From NCBI GenBank assembly GCA_015296075.1, contig DVDV01000148.1:1-63528 (forward strand): a stretch of DNA of 63,528 nucleotides. The letters run 5' to 3'. The stretch is from Leptolyngbyaceae cyanobacterium M33_DOE_097 (lineage in GTDB: Bacteria > Cyanobacteriota > Cyanobacteriia > Leptolyngbyales > Leptolyngbyaceae). Under the pieces are notes generated by a model. That model saw nothing but the letters and a program-made list of their open reading frames with translations. It searched no databases and was not told where the DNA came from. Positions 38,057 through 47,624 of the stretch are shown one piece after another; position 1 is the first letter of the stretch, and every line of letters starts with the position of its first letter. The translations under genes were made by a program, and so were the position numbers.

Positions 38057-39055
38057 GTGAAAGCAGTATTGATGACCGCAACTGGGGATCCAGAAGTTTT
38101 ACAACCCGCTGAGGTGGCTCAACCCGCGATTCAAACTGAGACAGACCTCCTGGTGCGACTCAGGGCAGCGGGGGTAAACCCGATTGACACAAAAATTCGG
38201 AAACGTGGAACGTTCTACAATAATCGTCTTCCTGCCATTTTAGGATGTGATGGAGCAGGTGTAGTAGAGGCGATCGGGAGCCAGGTGGCGCGATTTAAGC
38301 CAGGTGACACTGTGTATTTTTGTAACGGGGGTTTGGGTGGTCATCCCGGAACATACGCTGAATGGGCAACGGTGGATGAACGCTTTGCGGCTCCAATGCC
38401 CCGTAGCCTCAGCTTTGTTGAAGCCGCCGCCGCTCCCCTCGTTTTGATTACTGCCTGGGAAGCGTTGTACGATCGCGCGCGCCTACAACCAGGGCAAACA
38501 GCCCTCATTCACGCCGGGGCAGGTGGGGTTGGGCATGTTGCCATTCAGCTTGCAAAGTTGCAGGGAGCTACGGTTTTTACAACGGTTAGCACGCCCGAAA
38601 AAGCCCAGTTTGTTCAGGCACTCGGCGCTGACCAGGCCATTCTCTACGCAACAACCGACTTTGTTGAAGCAGTTCTCAATCTGACGAACAGACAGGGGGT
38701 TGATGTCACGTTTGATACGGTGGGTGGAGCCGTGTTAGGGCAATCGTTTGAGGCCACCCAAATTTATGGTGATTTGGTGACCTTACTGGAGCCAGCTCCC
38801 GACACCCCCTGGAAGGTAGCCCGAACTCGAAACCAGCGAGTAAGTTTTGAACTAATGCTCACCCCTCTACTACAGAATTTAGAGAATGAGCAGCGATCTC
38901 AAGCCAAAATTCTCGAACAGTGCGCCCGCTTAATCGATCAGGGACAGCTCAAGATCGTGGTGGGGCAAGTCTTTCCCTTAAGTGAGGCGGCGGCAGCTCA
39001 TCGGCTAATCGAAGCAGGGGGGATGACAGGCAAAATTGTGCTGAGTCTACAATGA
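38057..39055 (+). CDS. Quinone-oxidoreductase-like MDR enzyme
   Basis: A 332-residue NADPH-dependent medium-chain reductase without the structural zinc cluster. It starts KAVLMTATGDPEVL, has GVNPIDTKIR, PAILGCDGAGVV, and the Rossmann motif LIHAGAGGVGHVAIQLAKL. Substrate probably a quinone or an enal. A GTG at 38057 gives the family-typical start; the frame can be extended to an upstream ATG at 37994 or 38033, but those residues do not match the family. Divergent from the two-component pair. Confidence 0.85.
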   Translation: MKAVLMTATGDPEVLQPAEVAQPAIQTETDLLVRLRAAGVNPIDTKIRKRGTFYNNRLPAILGCDGAGVVEAIGSQVARFKPGDTVYFCNGGLGGHPGTYAEWATVDERFAAPMPRSLSFVEAAAAPLVLITAWEALYDRARLQPGQTALIHAGAGGVGHVAIQLAKLQGATVFTTVSTPEKAQFVQALGADQAILYATTDFVEAVLNLTNRQGVDVTFDTVGGAVLGQSFEATQIYGDLVTLLEPAPDTPWKVARTRNQRVSFELMLTPLLQNLENEQRSQAKILEQCARLIDQGQLKIVVGQVFPLSEAAAAHRLIEAGGMTGKIVLSLQ

Positions 39056-39074
39056 CCTAGACGTTGTGAAATGA

Positions 39075-40088
39075 ATGACATTCCCTGTGAAAAGATCTGC
39101 GTTTAACCTGCGATCGCTCCTGGCCTGGCTTGTGTTGGGGGCGATCGTGGGGATCACTGGCTTTGCCTATTTAACGTCCTACTATGGATGGAGCTTCTAT
39201 TTAGAGATTTTCTCCCACTTCCAAGCCCAATATTTAGGACTGAGCTTCATTTTGTTCGGGATTTTGGTATGCTTGCGCCGTAATCGATTGGTCTACATTG
39301 GTTTGTTTTTTTGCATCTTACTCGCGATGCAAATTTTACCCTGGTATTTGCCCCCTCAGCGTATTTTCCAAGCCACTGCGCCAACTTCTCAGCTTCGAAT
39401 CTTAGTTGCTAATTTGAACGTCCAAAATAGAAGCTTTGACAGAGTTTTGAACTTAATTTGGGCGGAAAAGCCAAACATTGCAATTTTTATTGAAGTTGAT
39501 GATGAGTGGAGAGAACAACTCAACCAACTAGCTGATCTGCTGCCTTACTCATCTGGAAAAACAAATTCCTATAATTTAGGAATTTTGATCTACAGTAATC
39601 TATCTCTTGATAATACAAAGATTGAGTTTTTTGGATCTGATTCATTACCCAGCATTGTTTCTCAATTAACTGTGCAAAATCAACCCATTACTTTAATTGC
39701 AACGCATCCGTTACCACCGATGCGGCCTCAATTCTTTCATTCGCGCAATCAACAACTCGATCGCATCGGTCAACGAGTTATCGATACGAAAGAACGCACT
39801 ATTTTAGCGGGAGATCTCAACATCACAATGTGGTCGCCCTACTTCCGCCAATTGGTGAGCCGCACCGAATTGAAAAATGCGCGATCGGGATTTGGCATCT
39901 TACCAAGTTGGCCCGATCACGGAGCTTACTATGGAATACCCGACTGGGTTGCCAAATTATTTCTGATTCCAATTGATCACTGCTTAATCAGTTCTGGCTT
40001 GCAGGTAACAAACATTCGCACAGGAGCCAGCACCAACTCTGATCATCTCCCCTTAATTGTTGACTTAAACGTAACCGATCGCACCTAA
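39075..40088 (+). CDS. Membrane endonuclease/exonuclease/phosphatase-family protein
   Basis: A 337-residue protein with three N-terminal membrane helices (about 12-32, 46-65, 71-90) and an EEP domain whose metal and catalytic residues are visible: LVANLNVQNR (Asn), FIEVDDEW (Glu), LIATHPLPP (His), LAGDLN (Asp, Asn), and DHCL plus NSDHLPLIVDL at the end (Asp-His). It could be a nuclease or a phosphoesterase acting outside the plasma membrane. It may be co-transcribed with the reductase gene 19 nt upstream and with rbsK 28 nt downstream. Confidence 0.85.
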   Translation: MTFPVKRSAFNLRSLLAWLVLGAIVGITGFAYLTSYYGWSFYLEIFSHFQAQYLGLSFILFGILVCLRRNRLVYIGLFFCILLAMQILPWYLPPQRIFQATAPTSQLRILVANLNVQNRSFDRVLNLIWAEKPNIAIFIEVDDEWREQLNQLADLLPYSSGKTNSYNLGILIYSNLSLDNTKIEFFGSDSLPSIVSQLTVQNQPITLIATHPLPPMRPQFFHSRNQQLDRIGQRVIDTKERTILAGDLNITMWSPYFRQLVSRTELKNARSGFGILPSWPDHGAYYGIPDWVAKLFLIPIDHCLISSGLQVTNIRTGASTNSDHLPLIVDLNVTDRT

Positions 40089-40116
40089 ACCTCTAAAAAA
40101 CAACACTTTTACATCT

Positions 40117-41049
40117 ATGCCTATTCTTGTTTTCGGTAGTTTGAACATGGATCTGGTGGCTCACACTCCTCGTTTGCCCCAACCCGGAGAAACCATTTTA
40201 GGTTCTAGCTTTTTAACAACACCTGGTGGAAAAGGTGCCAATCAAGCTGTCGCGGCAGCAAAATTGGGTATTCCAACTCAGATGGTGGGTCGAGTTGGCA
40301 ACGATAGCTTTGGTCAAGAGCTACTTGCCGCGTTGCAAGCCGTCGGGATTGAGACCCAAGGAGTACTCGTTGATTCAGAAATCCATTCAGGCGTTGCCAT
40401 TATCACCGTCAGCGATCGCGGCGAAAACGAAATCATTGGCGTCTTTGGCGCAAATGGACGGGTTGATGCCACCGATGTCGAACGTTTACAACCACTCTTG
40501 TCAGGGGTCGATGCGCTGATGTTGCAATTTGAGATTCCGTTGGTGGCGATTCAAGCAGCAGCCCAAACCGCACATAATGCAGGCGTTAAAGTGTTATTTG
40601 ACCCTGCCCCCGTTCAGACGCGTGACCTGGCTGATCTTTATCCCTTTGTCGATTACCTGTTGCCAAACGAAATCGAAGCCGCTCAACTGGTTGGCTTTAC
40701 CGTTCACGACCCAGAAACCGCACAACAAGCGGCGATCGCCCTACAACAACAAGGCGTCAACACCGTTGTGATTAAGTTAGGCGCTAAAGGAGCCTTCTGC
40801 TTATCCCCTGAAGAATCTTTCTTTGTACCTGCCTTTAAAGTCGAAGCAATTGATACTGTAGCGGCTGGAGATGCTTTTGCAGGTGGTTTTGCCGCCGCCA
40901 TCGTGGAAGGGCGATCGCTACGTGAAGCCGTCACCTGGGGCAACGCCGCCGGAGCCTTAGCCGCCACCAAACGAGGTGCGCAAGCTGCCATGAGTGATCG
41001 GGCAACCTTTGACACCTTTTTACAAAACTTTCAACAGCAAGAACTTTAG
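40117..41049 (+). CDS. rbsK: Ribokinase
   Basis: A 310-residue PfkB-fold sugar kinase: LVFGSLNMDLV, the sugar-binding GGKGANQAVAAAKLG, and the C-terminal signature DTVAAGDAFAGGFAAAI with the catalytic Asp and anion hole. It phosphorylates ribose at O5. No ribose transporter is seen nearby. The downstream 880 nt contain only repeats and a terminator of the convergent operon. Confidence 0.93.
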   Translation: MPILVFGSLNMDLVAHTPRLPQPGETILGSSFLTTPGGKGANQAVAAAKLGIPTQMVGRVGNDSFGQELLAALQAVGIETQGVLVDSEIHSGVAIITVSDRGENEIIGVFGANGRVDATDVERLQPLLSGVDALMLQFEIPLVAIQAAAQTAHNAGVKVLFDPAPVQTRDLADLYPFVDYLLPNEIEAAQLVGFTVHDPETAQQAAIALQQQGVNTVVIKLGAKGAFCLSPEESFFVPAFKVEAIDTVAAGDAFAGGFAAAIVEGRSLREAVTWGNAAGALAATKRGAQAAMSDRATFDTFLQNFQQQEL

Positions 41050-41116
41050 AAGCAGGACACATAACAGAGACACTGCAGCAGCCACAGTTAACCCCAGCAC
41101 TTCCAATACTTCAACA

Positions 41117-41323
41117 CGCCTTTGTAACCGTCGCCTCACGTCACCCGTCCCTTCTGTCAACAAACAGAGCGTTGATCTTTTTTCCTCAACGTTTGGCTAG
41201 CTAACCATTCAACCCCCACACGCATCACCTTGCGGGGGTTGTAGGGGAGTGAGTCCCCTACACAGCGGGGGCGCGGGGGGAAGTCCCCCGATCTTGCGGC
41301 TGCGCCGCCCCAAAATCTCCGCC
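41117..41323. repeat. Intergenic direct repeat, copy 1
   Basis: About 207 bp from CGCCTTTGTAACCG to AATCTCCGCC, repeated at 41614-41822 in the same orientation with roughly a dozen differences. It contains an 8-bp hairpin GTAGGGGA-GTGAG-TCCCCTAC (41241-41261) and GC-rich stretches GGGGGCGCGGGGGG and GGCTGCGCCGCC. No coding frame is conserved between the copies, so it looks like a non-coding dispersed element. Confidence 0.75.
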
Positions 41324-41613
41324 TTACTCTAATTGAAAAGGCTTTCTCTTGAATCAATCTATTTCGAGCCAGCAAACCTTGGGGACGTTGCCCCCAAACC
41401 CCAACGAGGGGCCGAACCGCCTCCCCTCGCCTCCCCTGCGGAAGGTGTTATTTATTCCAGTGTTTAATAAAAGGGTTTAAGGGTGGGGTGGGAACCCTGC
41501 TACGCAGGCTTAAACGACATTTTGCACTCCTTACAAAAAGCAATTTCTAAAGACAGACCGCTTGCTCAAGTCGTTCACACTGCAAATTTCTTTAGACAAA
41601 CGACAAGGGCGAT

Positions 41614-41822
41614 CGCCTTTGGTAACCTCCGCCTCACGTCACCCGTCCCCTCTGTCAACGAACAGAGCGCTGATCTTTTTCCCCTCAACATTTGGCTAGC
41701 TAACCATTCAACCTCCACACGCATCACCTTGCGGGGGTTGTAGGGGAGTGAGTCCCCTACACAGCGGGGGCGCGGGGGGAAGTCCCCCGATCTGGCGGCT
41801 GCGCCGCCCCCAAATCTCCGCT
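41614..41822. repeat. Intergenic direct repeat, copy 2
   Basis: Second copy of the ~207-bp element, 497 bp after copy 1, with the same hairpin at 41740-41760. The copies differ mostly by single substitutions and a few 1-nt indels in the Pro/Ser-coding-like left part, so divergence is recent or the copies are homogenised. The 290 bp between them are GC-rich and contain no convincing gene. Confidence 0.75.
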
Positions 41823-41861
41823 TTCAACCCTCCAAAAACCTGTACTCCCATCCAAAAATTC

Positions 41862-41900
41862 CAAAAAGGAAAGAGCAGAGTAGCTAGCCCTACTCTGCTC
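41862..41900 (-). terminator. Intrinsic terminator of the ndhF-ndhD-cup operon
   Basis: GAGCAGAGTAG (41873-41883) and CTACTCTGCTC (41890-41900) give a perfect 11-bp stem with a 6-nt loop; read on the minus strand it is followed by TTTCCTTTTTGG. It is 33 nt beyond the cup stop codon. Confidence 0.85.
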
Positions 41901-41933
41901 CGGGTTAGATCCGCGCTGTTGCACCGTGCAACT

Positions 41934-43235
41934 CTATCGATACTCCTGCGATTGAATCGCCCGAATTCGAGCTTCAGGACGTAAGAAGCGATCCATCTGA
42001 GCTTCAAAAAACTTGCGATTCGCCATCCGATGTTTTGGATTTGGATCATCCAGCGGATACAGGAGTGCCGCGCGCAATGCCTGAATGACAGCCGAAGTGA
42101 CACAATACATCGATCGCTGAAAACTCACCGCCAGCTGAATCAACATATCTTCCTCTCCACGGCAGTGCTGCTTGTAATACTCCAGCAGGTAAGGGGGCAA
42201 GAAATGGAACATATCCTGGTGCAGCAGCGTTGGTGGAATCCCCGCACTCGCAACCGGAAACTTATCCGCATATAACACCCCATAGTGGAAGTCCTCTTGC
42301 TTGTCTGGAACTTCCTTCGCCTGAGCATTGTAAGACTTCGTACCGCGGAACGGAGATGTCCGGTAGAACACCGCCTCCACATAGGGCAACGCTGCTTCGT
42401 ACAGCCAGGTAAAGCCCTTCGACTTAGGAATCACCTCGTAACATTCACCATCAACATAAACATGGTGATAAATGGGCCGACCCGCGATCGCAAAAATGCC
42501 ATTCACCAGGAAATTCATCGCATCAGGTACACCCTTAAACCCACCCTCATCATAGATGTCAGACATCTCAAAAAAGACAGGCGCCATAACCTCCCAGAAA
42601 AGACCCAAATTCGCGTAATATGACGCTTGCCGACACTGCTCCAAAAACATCTCTGGAAACAGCTTGTGCAACGCCAGCATTGCCGGGTTCTTTTTGAAGT
42701 ATGCCTTGATAGCGCGATCAGCATTCTGCTTATACTCATCGCTATCTAGATAAGCATCAAATTGATTCACCGGAGCATACATTTTGCGATGCCAAAGCAT
42801 GGATCGCATACACTCCTCAGCAAACTCCATATTGATGCGATCGTGCCAGAAATGATGCATCCAACGAGGCAACTTGCGCTTCAGTTCCCCTTTTTCCATA
42901 AATTCACGCAGCTCTGGGTGAGCATCTGCCTGACCGCGCCAGATCCGCAGATCCGCATCATCTCCGGCGTAATGGTTATGGCGATCCATATACTCCTTCG
43001 AGATGAAGTACTTACTCAAAGGCAACGGGTTCAAAAAGACCTGTTCGCCAATGTAAAGCAGATCACGCCAGTAAAAATCCATTGGAACTGCGTAAGCCTT
43101 ATACAAGCCAATGATCTGCATCAAGTTTTCAGGCGTGTCGGGCAACATCGCGCCGCCAGCTTCGAGCCGATGAATGATGTCCGCCAGGGGGTGCATTGAC
43201 GGGGGGATAACCGTTTTAGGAGCAGCCATGTTCAT
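41934..43235 (-). CDS. CO2 hydration protein (CupA/CupB, ChpY/ChpX)
   Basis: A 433-residue subunit of the specialised NDH-1 complexes that convert CO2 to bicarbonate at the thylakoid. Conserved family blocks: ADIIHRLEAGGAMLPDTPEN, LYKAYAVPMDFYWRDLLYIGE, RRLPRWMHHFWHDRINMEFAEECM-like stretch (here KRKLPRWMHHFWHDRINMEF), and the HHVYVDGECYEVIPKSKGFTWL region. The enzyme is thought to bear a zinc site for the hydration step. It is the third gene after ndhF and ndhD, 53 nt past ndhD. The order ndhF-ndhD-cup matches the inducible ndhF3-ndhD3-cupA operon, but cupS is missing; I cannot decide between CupA and CupB by sequence alone. Confidence 0.93.
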   Translation of the reverse strand: MNMAAPKTVIPPSMHPLADIIHRLEAGGAMLPDTPENLMQIIGLYKAYAVPMDFYWRDLLYIGEQVFLNPLPLSKYFISKEYMDRHNHYAGDDADLRIWRGQADAHPELREFMEKGELKRKLPRWMHHFWHDRINMEFAEECMRSMLWHRKMYAPVNQFDAYLDSDEYKQNADRAIKAYFKKNPAMLALHKLFPEMFLEQCRQASYYANLGLFWEVMAPVFFEMSDIYDEGGFKGVPDAMNFLVNGIFAIAGRPIYHHVYVDGECYEVIPKSKGFTWLYEAALPYVEAVFYRTSPFRGTKSYNAQAKEVPDKQEDFHYGVLYADKFPVASAGIPPTLLHQDMFHFLPPYLLEYYKQHCRGEEDMLIQLAVSFQRSMYCVTSAVIQALRAALLYPLDDPNPKHRMANRKFFEAQMDRFLRPEARIRAIQSQEYR

Positions 43236-43287
43236 AGGTGTTTGCAAGTTAGAGTGCTAGAGGTTTGCAAGTGATTCGTAGCAGAAC

Positions 43288-44814
43288 TTACTCAATCGCA
43301 GGCGGTGTGTATGGCACTGCAACAATCTGGCGAGTAATGGGAGCGGCTGCGACTAGCGAAGTAGCGGTTGGTTCGCTCCAACGAGTCACCCAACCCGGTT
43401 GAATGCCAAACAGCACAATCAAAGCGGTAAGAGCGATCGCGGGGGCTTGTTCGCGAATTGTCACCGAGGGGTAGTAAGCCGTCTCGTTATCTAACTTGCC
43501 AAAGCAGGTGCGGTTCAACAAAATCACGAAGTAAACAGCCGTCAGACCCGTTCCGACAATTGCAATCAGCGTTGGCAATGGGAACGCTGGGAAACTGCCC
43601 TGGAAAATTAGAAACTCTGCGATGAAGCCCATCATGCCAGGAATACCAGCACTTGCCATGCCACCCAAAATCAACAATGCGGCTGTCAAAGGTAAACCGC
43701 GAATCGGGTTGAGCAGACCGTTTAACACATCCAGTTCACGCGTTCCGACCTTGGCTTCAATAATCCCAACCAGGTAGAACAACAGCGCCAGTACCAGACC
43801 ATGACTCACCATTTGAGTAATCACACCTACCAGCGCCATCGAAGTCAACGCTGAAGTGCCTAACAGCAGATAACCCATGTGACCGATCGAACTGTAAGCA
43901 ACCATGCGCTTGATGTCTTTTTGAGCGATCGCCGCCATTGCCCCATAAAGTACACAAGCCGCTGCCAGAATCGATAAACCAGGAGACACCAGCGACCACG
44001 TTTCAGGAAACAAGCCCAGGCAAAACCGCACTAAACCATAAGTCCCCAGCTTTGACAAAACACCACCGAGCAAAATCGCTGTGGGCGTTGAAGCTTCAAC
44101 ATAGGCATCGGGCAACCAGGTATGGAGTGGCACGAGGGGAATCTTGATGCCAAAGCCAACCAGCATCACTGTCAGCAAAATGAGCTGCAAATTTTGGGGT
44201 AACTCCGTTGTGTCGATCGCCGCATAATCAAAGCTCTCAGCACCCGACAACCATGCAGTTGCCAAAAACGCCACCAGAATCAAAATGCCAGAGATCGCCG
44301 TGTAAATTAAAAACTTCATCCCAGCATATTCGCGCTTGGTGCTACCCCAAATCACGATCAGCAAGTAGAAGGGAATCAACTCGATTTCATAGAACAAGAA
44401 GAACAGCAGCAGGTTTTGCGATAATAATGCGCCTGCCATCCCAGCGCTGACCAGTAACACCAGGGAATAAAACAAGCGCGGCCGCTGCAACACCTGATTT
44501 TTGGGCAAAATTGCGTCGCTGCTAATCATTACAACCAGCACCAATAAATTGGTCAAGGCAATCAGCGGAAACGATAGCCCATCAATGCCCAAACTGTAGT
44601 TCAACCCTAGGGTTGGGAGCCAATCTAAAAACTCAGGCATTTGAACGCTGCTACCCGTCAGGTCAAATCGGGTGGCGAGCAAAAGGGTGAGGGCGAGTAA
44701 GCTACATGCGATCGCAATGGCGGCATTTCGCGCTTGCTTGCCCGAAAGCGGAGTCGGGAAAAAGGCGATCGCGGCAGCACCGACGACTGGAAGCCAAATA
44801 AGCGTGCTTAACAT
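43288..44814 (-). CDS. ndhD: NAD(P)H dehydrogenase subunit NdhD (D3/D4 type)
   Basis: A 508-residue antiporter-like proton pump subunit with about 14 membrane helices. Typical blocks: LNYSLGIDGLSFPLIALTNL, LIYTAISGILILVA with an essential Glu in FYEIELIPFYLLI, the broken helix PLHTWLPDAYVEASTPTAILLGG and the central Lys region DIKRMVAYSSIGHMGYLLLG. It pairs with NdhF and the Cup protein to make the CO2-uptake NDH-1MS or MS' complex in the thylakoid. Gene is 131 nt after ndhF. Confidence 0.95.
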   Translation of the reverse strand: MLSTLIWLPVVGAAAIAFFPTPLSGKQARNAAIAIACSLLALTLLLATRFDLTGSSVQMPEFLDWLPTLGLNYSLGIDGLSFPLIALTNLLVLVVMISSDAILPKNQVLQRPRLFYSLVLLVSAGMAGALLSQNLLLFFLFYEIELIPFYLLIVIWGSTKREYAGMKFLIYTAISGILILVAFLATAWLSGAESFDYAAIDTTELPQNLQLILLTVMLVGFGIKIPLVPLHTWLPDAYVEASTPTAILLGGVLSKLGTYGLVRFCLGLFPETWSLVSPGLSILAAACVLYGAMAAIAQKDIKRMVAYSSIGHMGYLLLGTSALTSMALVGVITQMVSHGLVLALLFYLVGIIEAKVGTRELDVLNGLLNPIRGLPLTAALLILGGMASAGIPGMMGFIAEFLIFQGSFPAFPLPTLIAIVGTGLTAVYFVILLNRTCFGKLDNETAYYPSVTIREQAPAIALTALIVLFGIQPGWVTRWSEPTATSLVAAAPITRQIVAVPYTPPAIE

Positions 44815-44945
44815 AAGGCGATAGAAAGGGATTAAAGAGCGATGGATCTATGAACCGTGAATCGTTAAACGAACTGAGCTTTGAAGAAGTGACACTGAGC
44901 GTTCAGAGTTTCCAGGAGTCCCGTTACAGAACCCCAACCCACTCA

Positions 44946-46844
44946 TTAGCCAACGGTCTGCCCCGGTTGCCCAAACCAGTTTGCGCTCATCACCAATGCG
45001 ATACGAGACAAAAATGGCATCGCTAGAAAGAAGCCCAACAATGAGAGGCCAAACAGAATGGTGAGAGCGTAAAACTGAGACTTACCAGAGGTGCTATAGC
45101 GCAGCGTTTGCCCACCAAAGACGGTGGCAATTCCAAACAGGTTGACTAAACCATCGACCAAATGCCGATCAAACCAAGACGTTAAGCGTGAAATGACATC
45201 AACGCTAAACACGATGCTGCTGCGATAGAGCTTAGGCGTGTAGAAGTCGTAGGCAATCAGATCTTGTAGACCCTTGAGCGGAAATTGAACGGGTTTGGCG
45301 ATCGCTTGACTTTGGTAGACAATCGCCCCTAGCGCTGTGCCAAAAATGCTAGACCAGGTGAGCAGCAACGCCAGATCCTTATTCAGATCAGCCCAGTTTG
45401 GCAGTAAGCCCAAGGCATCCATGACCAATGGCAAGTGCAGCGCAAAAGCGAACAGAAAGATCATGGGCAGTGCCATCCAAAAGTGGATTTCGGGCGATCG
45501 CTGAGCCATTGGCTTTGATTCACCCATGAACACCAGGCTAAACACCCGTGCCAATCCAAAACCCGTCAGCGCATTCACCACCAGCAATACCCCAATTAAC
45601 CAGGGGTAGGCCGAGCTTTGTAAGCCAGTCAGCAACTTCAGCATGGCCCAAAAGGTACCAAAAGGAGGAAATGCCACCAACCCAACTAAACCAATTGCCA
45701 GAGCTAAACCCGAAACCGGACGACGGCCCCACAGACCACCCAACTGCGTTACATCCTGCGTCACACTGTTCCAAATAATGGCTCCAGCACTCATGACCAT
45801 TAACGCCATTGCTACCGCATGGGTTAGGACTAGAAGCAAAGCGGCATCCGTTTGTCCACTACCCACCGCAATAAAGATGACACCCATGTAAGCGCTAACA
45901 AGATAAGAGAGGCAACGCTTGATGTCGATTTGGGCTAATGCAATCAAAGAACCACCAACCGCTGTAACAGCCCCAATAAAGATAGTTGTTTGCAGCACAA
46001 AGGGCGAGAGTGCCAGCACTGGCTCTAACTTGACTAATACCCAAGCGCCAGTTGCAACCACCACAGAGTTTCGCAGAATACTGCTGGGAATTGGCCCCTC
46101 CATTGCCTCATCAAGCCAGAGGTGTAAAGGAAACTGAGCGCACTTACCCATCGGCCCCGCAATCAGCGCCAACCCTACCAACGCCATCACTGTGGGGTTA
46201 ACATCGGCTGTTTGTGCCCAAATAGCCAACTCATTAAAATCCCATGTGCCTGCTAAGGGGAGTAACGCAATCACCCCCATCAGCAAAAAGAGGTCACCCA
46301 CCCGCTTGGTCAGAAATGCATCTCGCGCCCCGGTTACAACCAGGGATTGATTGAACCAAAAGCCAATCAGTAAGTAAGTACCCAGAGTCAGAATCTCTAG
46401 AATGATGTAACTAAAGAAAAGGGAGTTACACAGCGCTAAAGCGCACATCCCGCCTTCAAAAAAGGCCATCAATGAGAAGAAGCGTGCCCAGCCCCAATCC
46501 ATCTCCAAGTAGCCAATTGCGAAGATTTGGGCAAGTAAATTCAAACCTGTGACAAGCGCGATCGCGCCAACGGTCAAAGCTGAAATTTGCAAGGGCAAAA
46601 CAAATTTCAAATCAGCTACTTCAAACCAGGTAAATGTGATTTCGTAAGCGGGTTGGCCCCAAATCGAAATCAACGCAATCAAAGAGTGAACAAACGAAAT
46701 GAATGACATGGTTGCGTTGACGTATCCAGACGGGCGAGGACCCGTACGGCGCGTAATCGCCGGAAACCAGATAACCGATAACGCAGCTCCAATCAGAGAA
46801 TAAACGGGCACAACCCAAATGCCCTGGAGGAATAGGCTAGGCAT
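44946..46844 (-). CDS. ndhF: NAD(P)H dehydrogenase subunit NdhF (F3/F4 type)
   Basis: A 632-residue membrane proton-pump subunit. It has LNLLAQIFAIGYLEMDWGWARFF, RVGDLFLLMGVIAL, FPLHLWLDEAMEGPIPSSILRNSVVVATGAW (quoted in parts; broken helix region) and DIKRCLSYLVSAYMGVIF. Start is set at the ATG at 46844 with an AGAGGT site 7 nt upstream; the longer frame adds 16 residues. First gene of the operon ending in the Cup protein. Confidence 0.94.
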   Translation of the reverse strand: MPSLFLQGIWVVPVYSLIGAALSVIWFPAITRRTGPRPSGYVNATMSFISFVHSLIALISIWGQPAYEITFTWFEVADLKFVLPLQISALTVGAIALVTGLNLLAQIFAIGYLEMDWGWARFFSLMAFFEGGMCALALCNSLFFSYIILEILTLGTYLLIGFWFNQSLVVTGARDAFLTKRVGDLFLLMGVIALLPLAGTWDFNELAIWAQTADVNPTVMALVGLALIAGPMGKCAQFPLHLWLDEAMEGPIPSSILRNSVVVATGAWVLVKLEPVLALSPFVLQTTIFIGAVTAVGGSLIALAQIDIKRCLSYLVSAYMGVIFIAVGSGQTDAALLLVLTHAVAMALMVMSAGAIIWNSVTQDVTQLGGLWGRRPVSGLALAIGLVGLVAFPPFGTFWAMLKLLTGLQSSAYPWLIGVLLVVNALTGFGLARVFSLVFMGESKPMAQRSPEIHFWMALPMIFLFAFALHLPLVMDALGLLPNWADLNKDLALLLTWSSIFGTALGAIVYQSQAIAKPVQFPLKGLQDLIAYDFYTPKLYRSSIVFSVDVISRLTSWFDRHLVDGLVNLFGIATVFGGQTLRYSTSGKSQFYALTILFGLSLLGFFLAMPFLSRIALVMSANWFGQPGQTVG

Positions 46845-47624
46845 CAAACTGACCTCTACATTGGATGAATACTGACCACTGAAATGCATCATTCTTGAAG
46901 AATTTCAAGACATCGAAACAGATGCATTACGCGTTTAGTAACTCACTTATTGTTTTATTTTTTAGCACACTGGTATAGAGAAAAGAACAAAAAATCGATT
47001 CTTTCTTAGAAAATTGTCTATCGATAAAAGTGATTCAAAGAATTGAATGATCTTATAGCTACGTTTTCGATTGGTTTTCTACAAAGATCAACATCTACTG
47101 GAGTCTATGCTAATTTTGCTCGGCTTGAGAGATTAAGTCTCGGCATCCGCTTTATTGAAACGGCAGAATGGCTGAAACCTAGGCAGGACAGCAAAAATTA
47201 GGAGCGATCGCCATTTCGCTTAAACTCACATTAAACCTGCATCTTCCATAATGCATAATGTGAGACACAATCCACTTTTTTTATTCCTAAATCAGCCACT
47301 TTAGAAATTATTTATAAACTCTATAGATAATCATCAATACAACAGTTTTTAAACCCAAAAAGACGAGGTCTGACTGTATTTCTAAATTTCAATTAGCTCA
47401 CAGCTTTTTCGCAGTTTTTTTCGATTAACCAAGCCAGATTTTCATCTACCTAAAGTTAGATTCTACTGGTTCTTCTCATTGACCAAGGTAGCGCGTCTTA
47501 TACGTGTTCTCGGTTCCTACTTTCTTGAAATCGCATCCGCCTGTGATTTGCGGCTCCGTTATTCCATCAGCGGCTCATTGCCCATGCCTAGCAGCTTTAG
47601 GGCTAAGCAAGCTATCTTGAGTCT
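46845..47624. other. Long divergent regulatory spacer, ndhF / ABC exporter
   Basis: 780 nt of AT-rich DNA without a credible ORF. ATTCAA-AGAA-TTGAAT (47033-47048) is a perfect inverted repeat and could be an operator. I looked for the NdhR/CcmR motif (TCAATG-N10-ATCAAT) and did not find an exact copy. The region probably contains the promoter of the CO2-uptake operon and a long leader. Confidence 0.5.

Noticed and set aside
41157-41743. Short ORFs within the duplicated intergenic repeat
   Set aside because: Frames are on opposite strands in the two copies and are not conserved between them.
46845-47624. NdhR/CcmR operator upstream of ndhF
   Set aside because: No exact TCAATG-N10-ATCAAT copy found; only a different inverted repeat (47033-47048).
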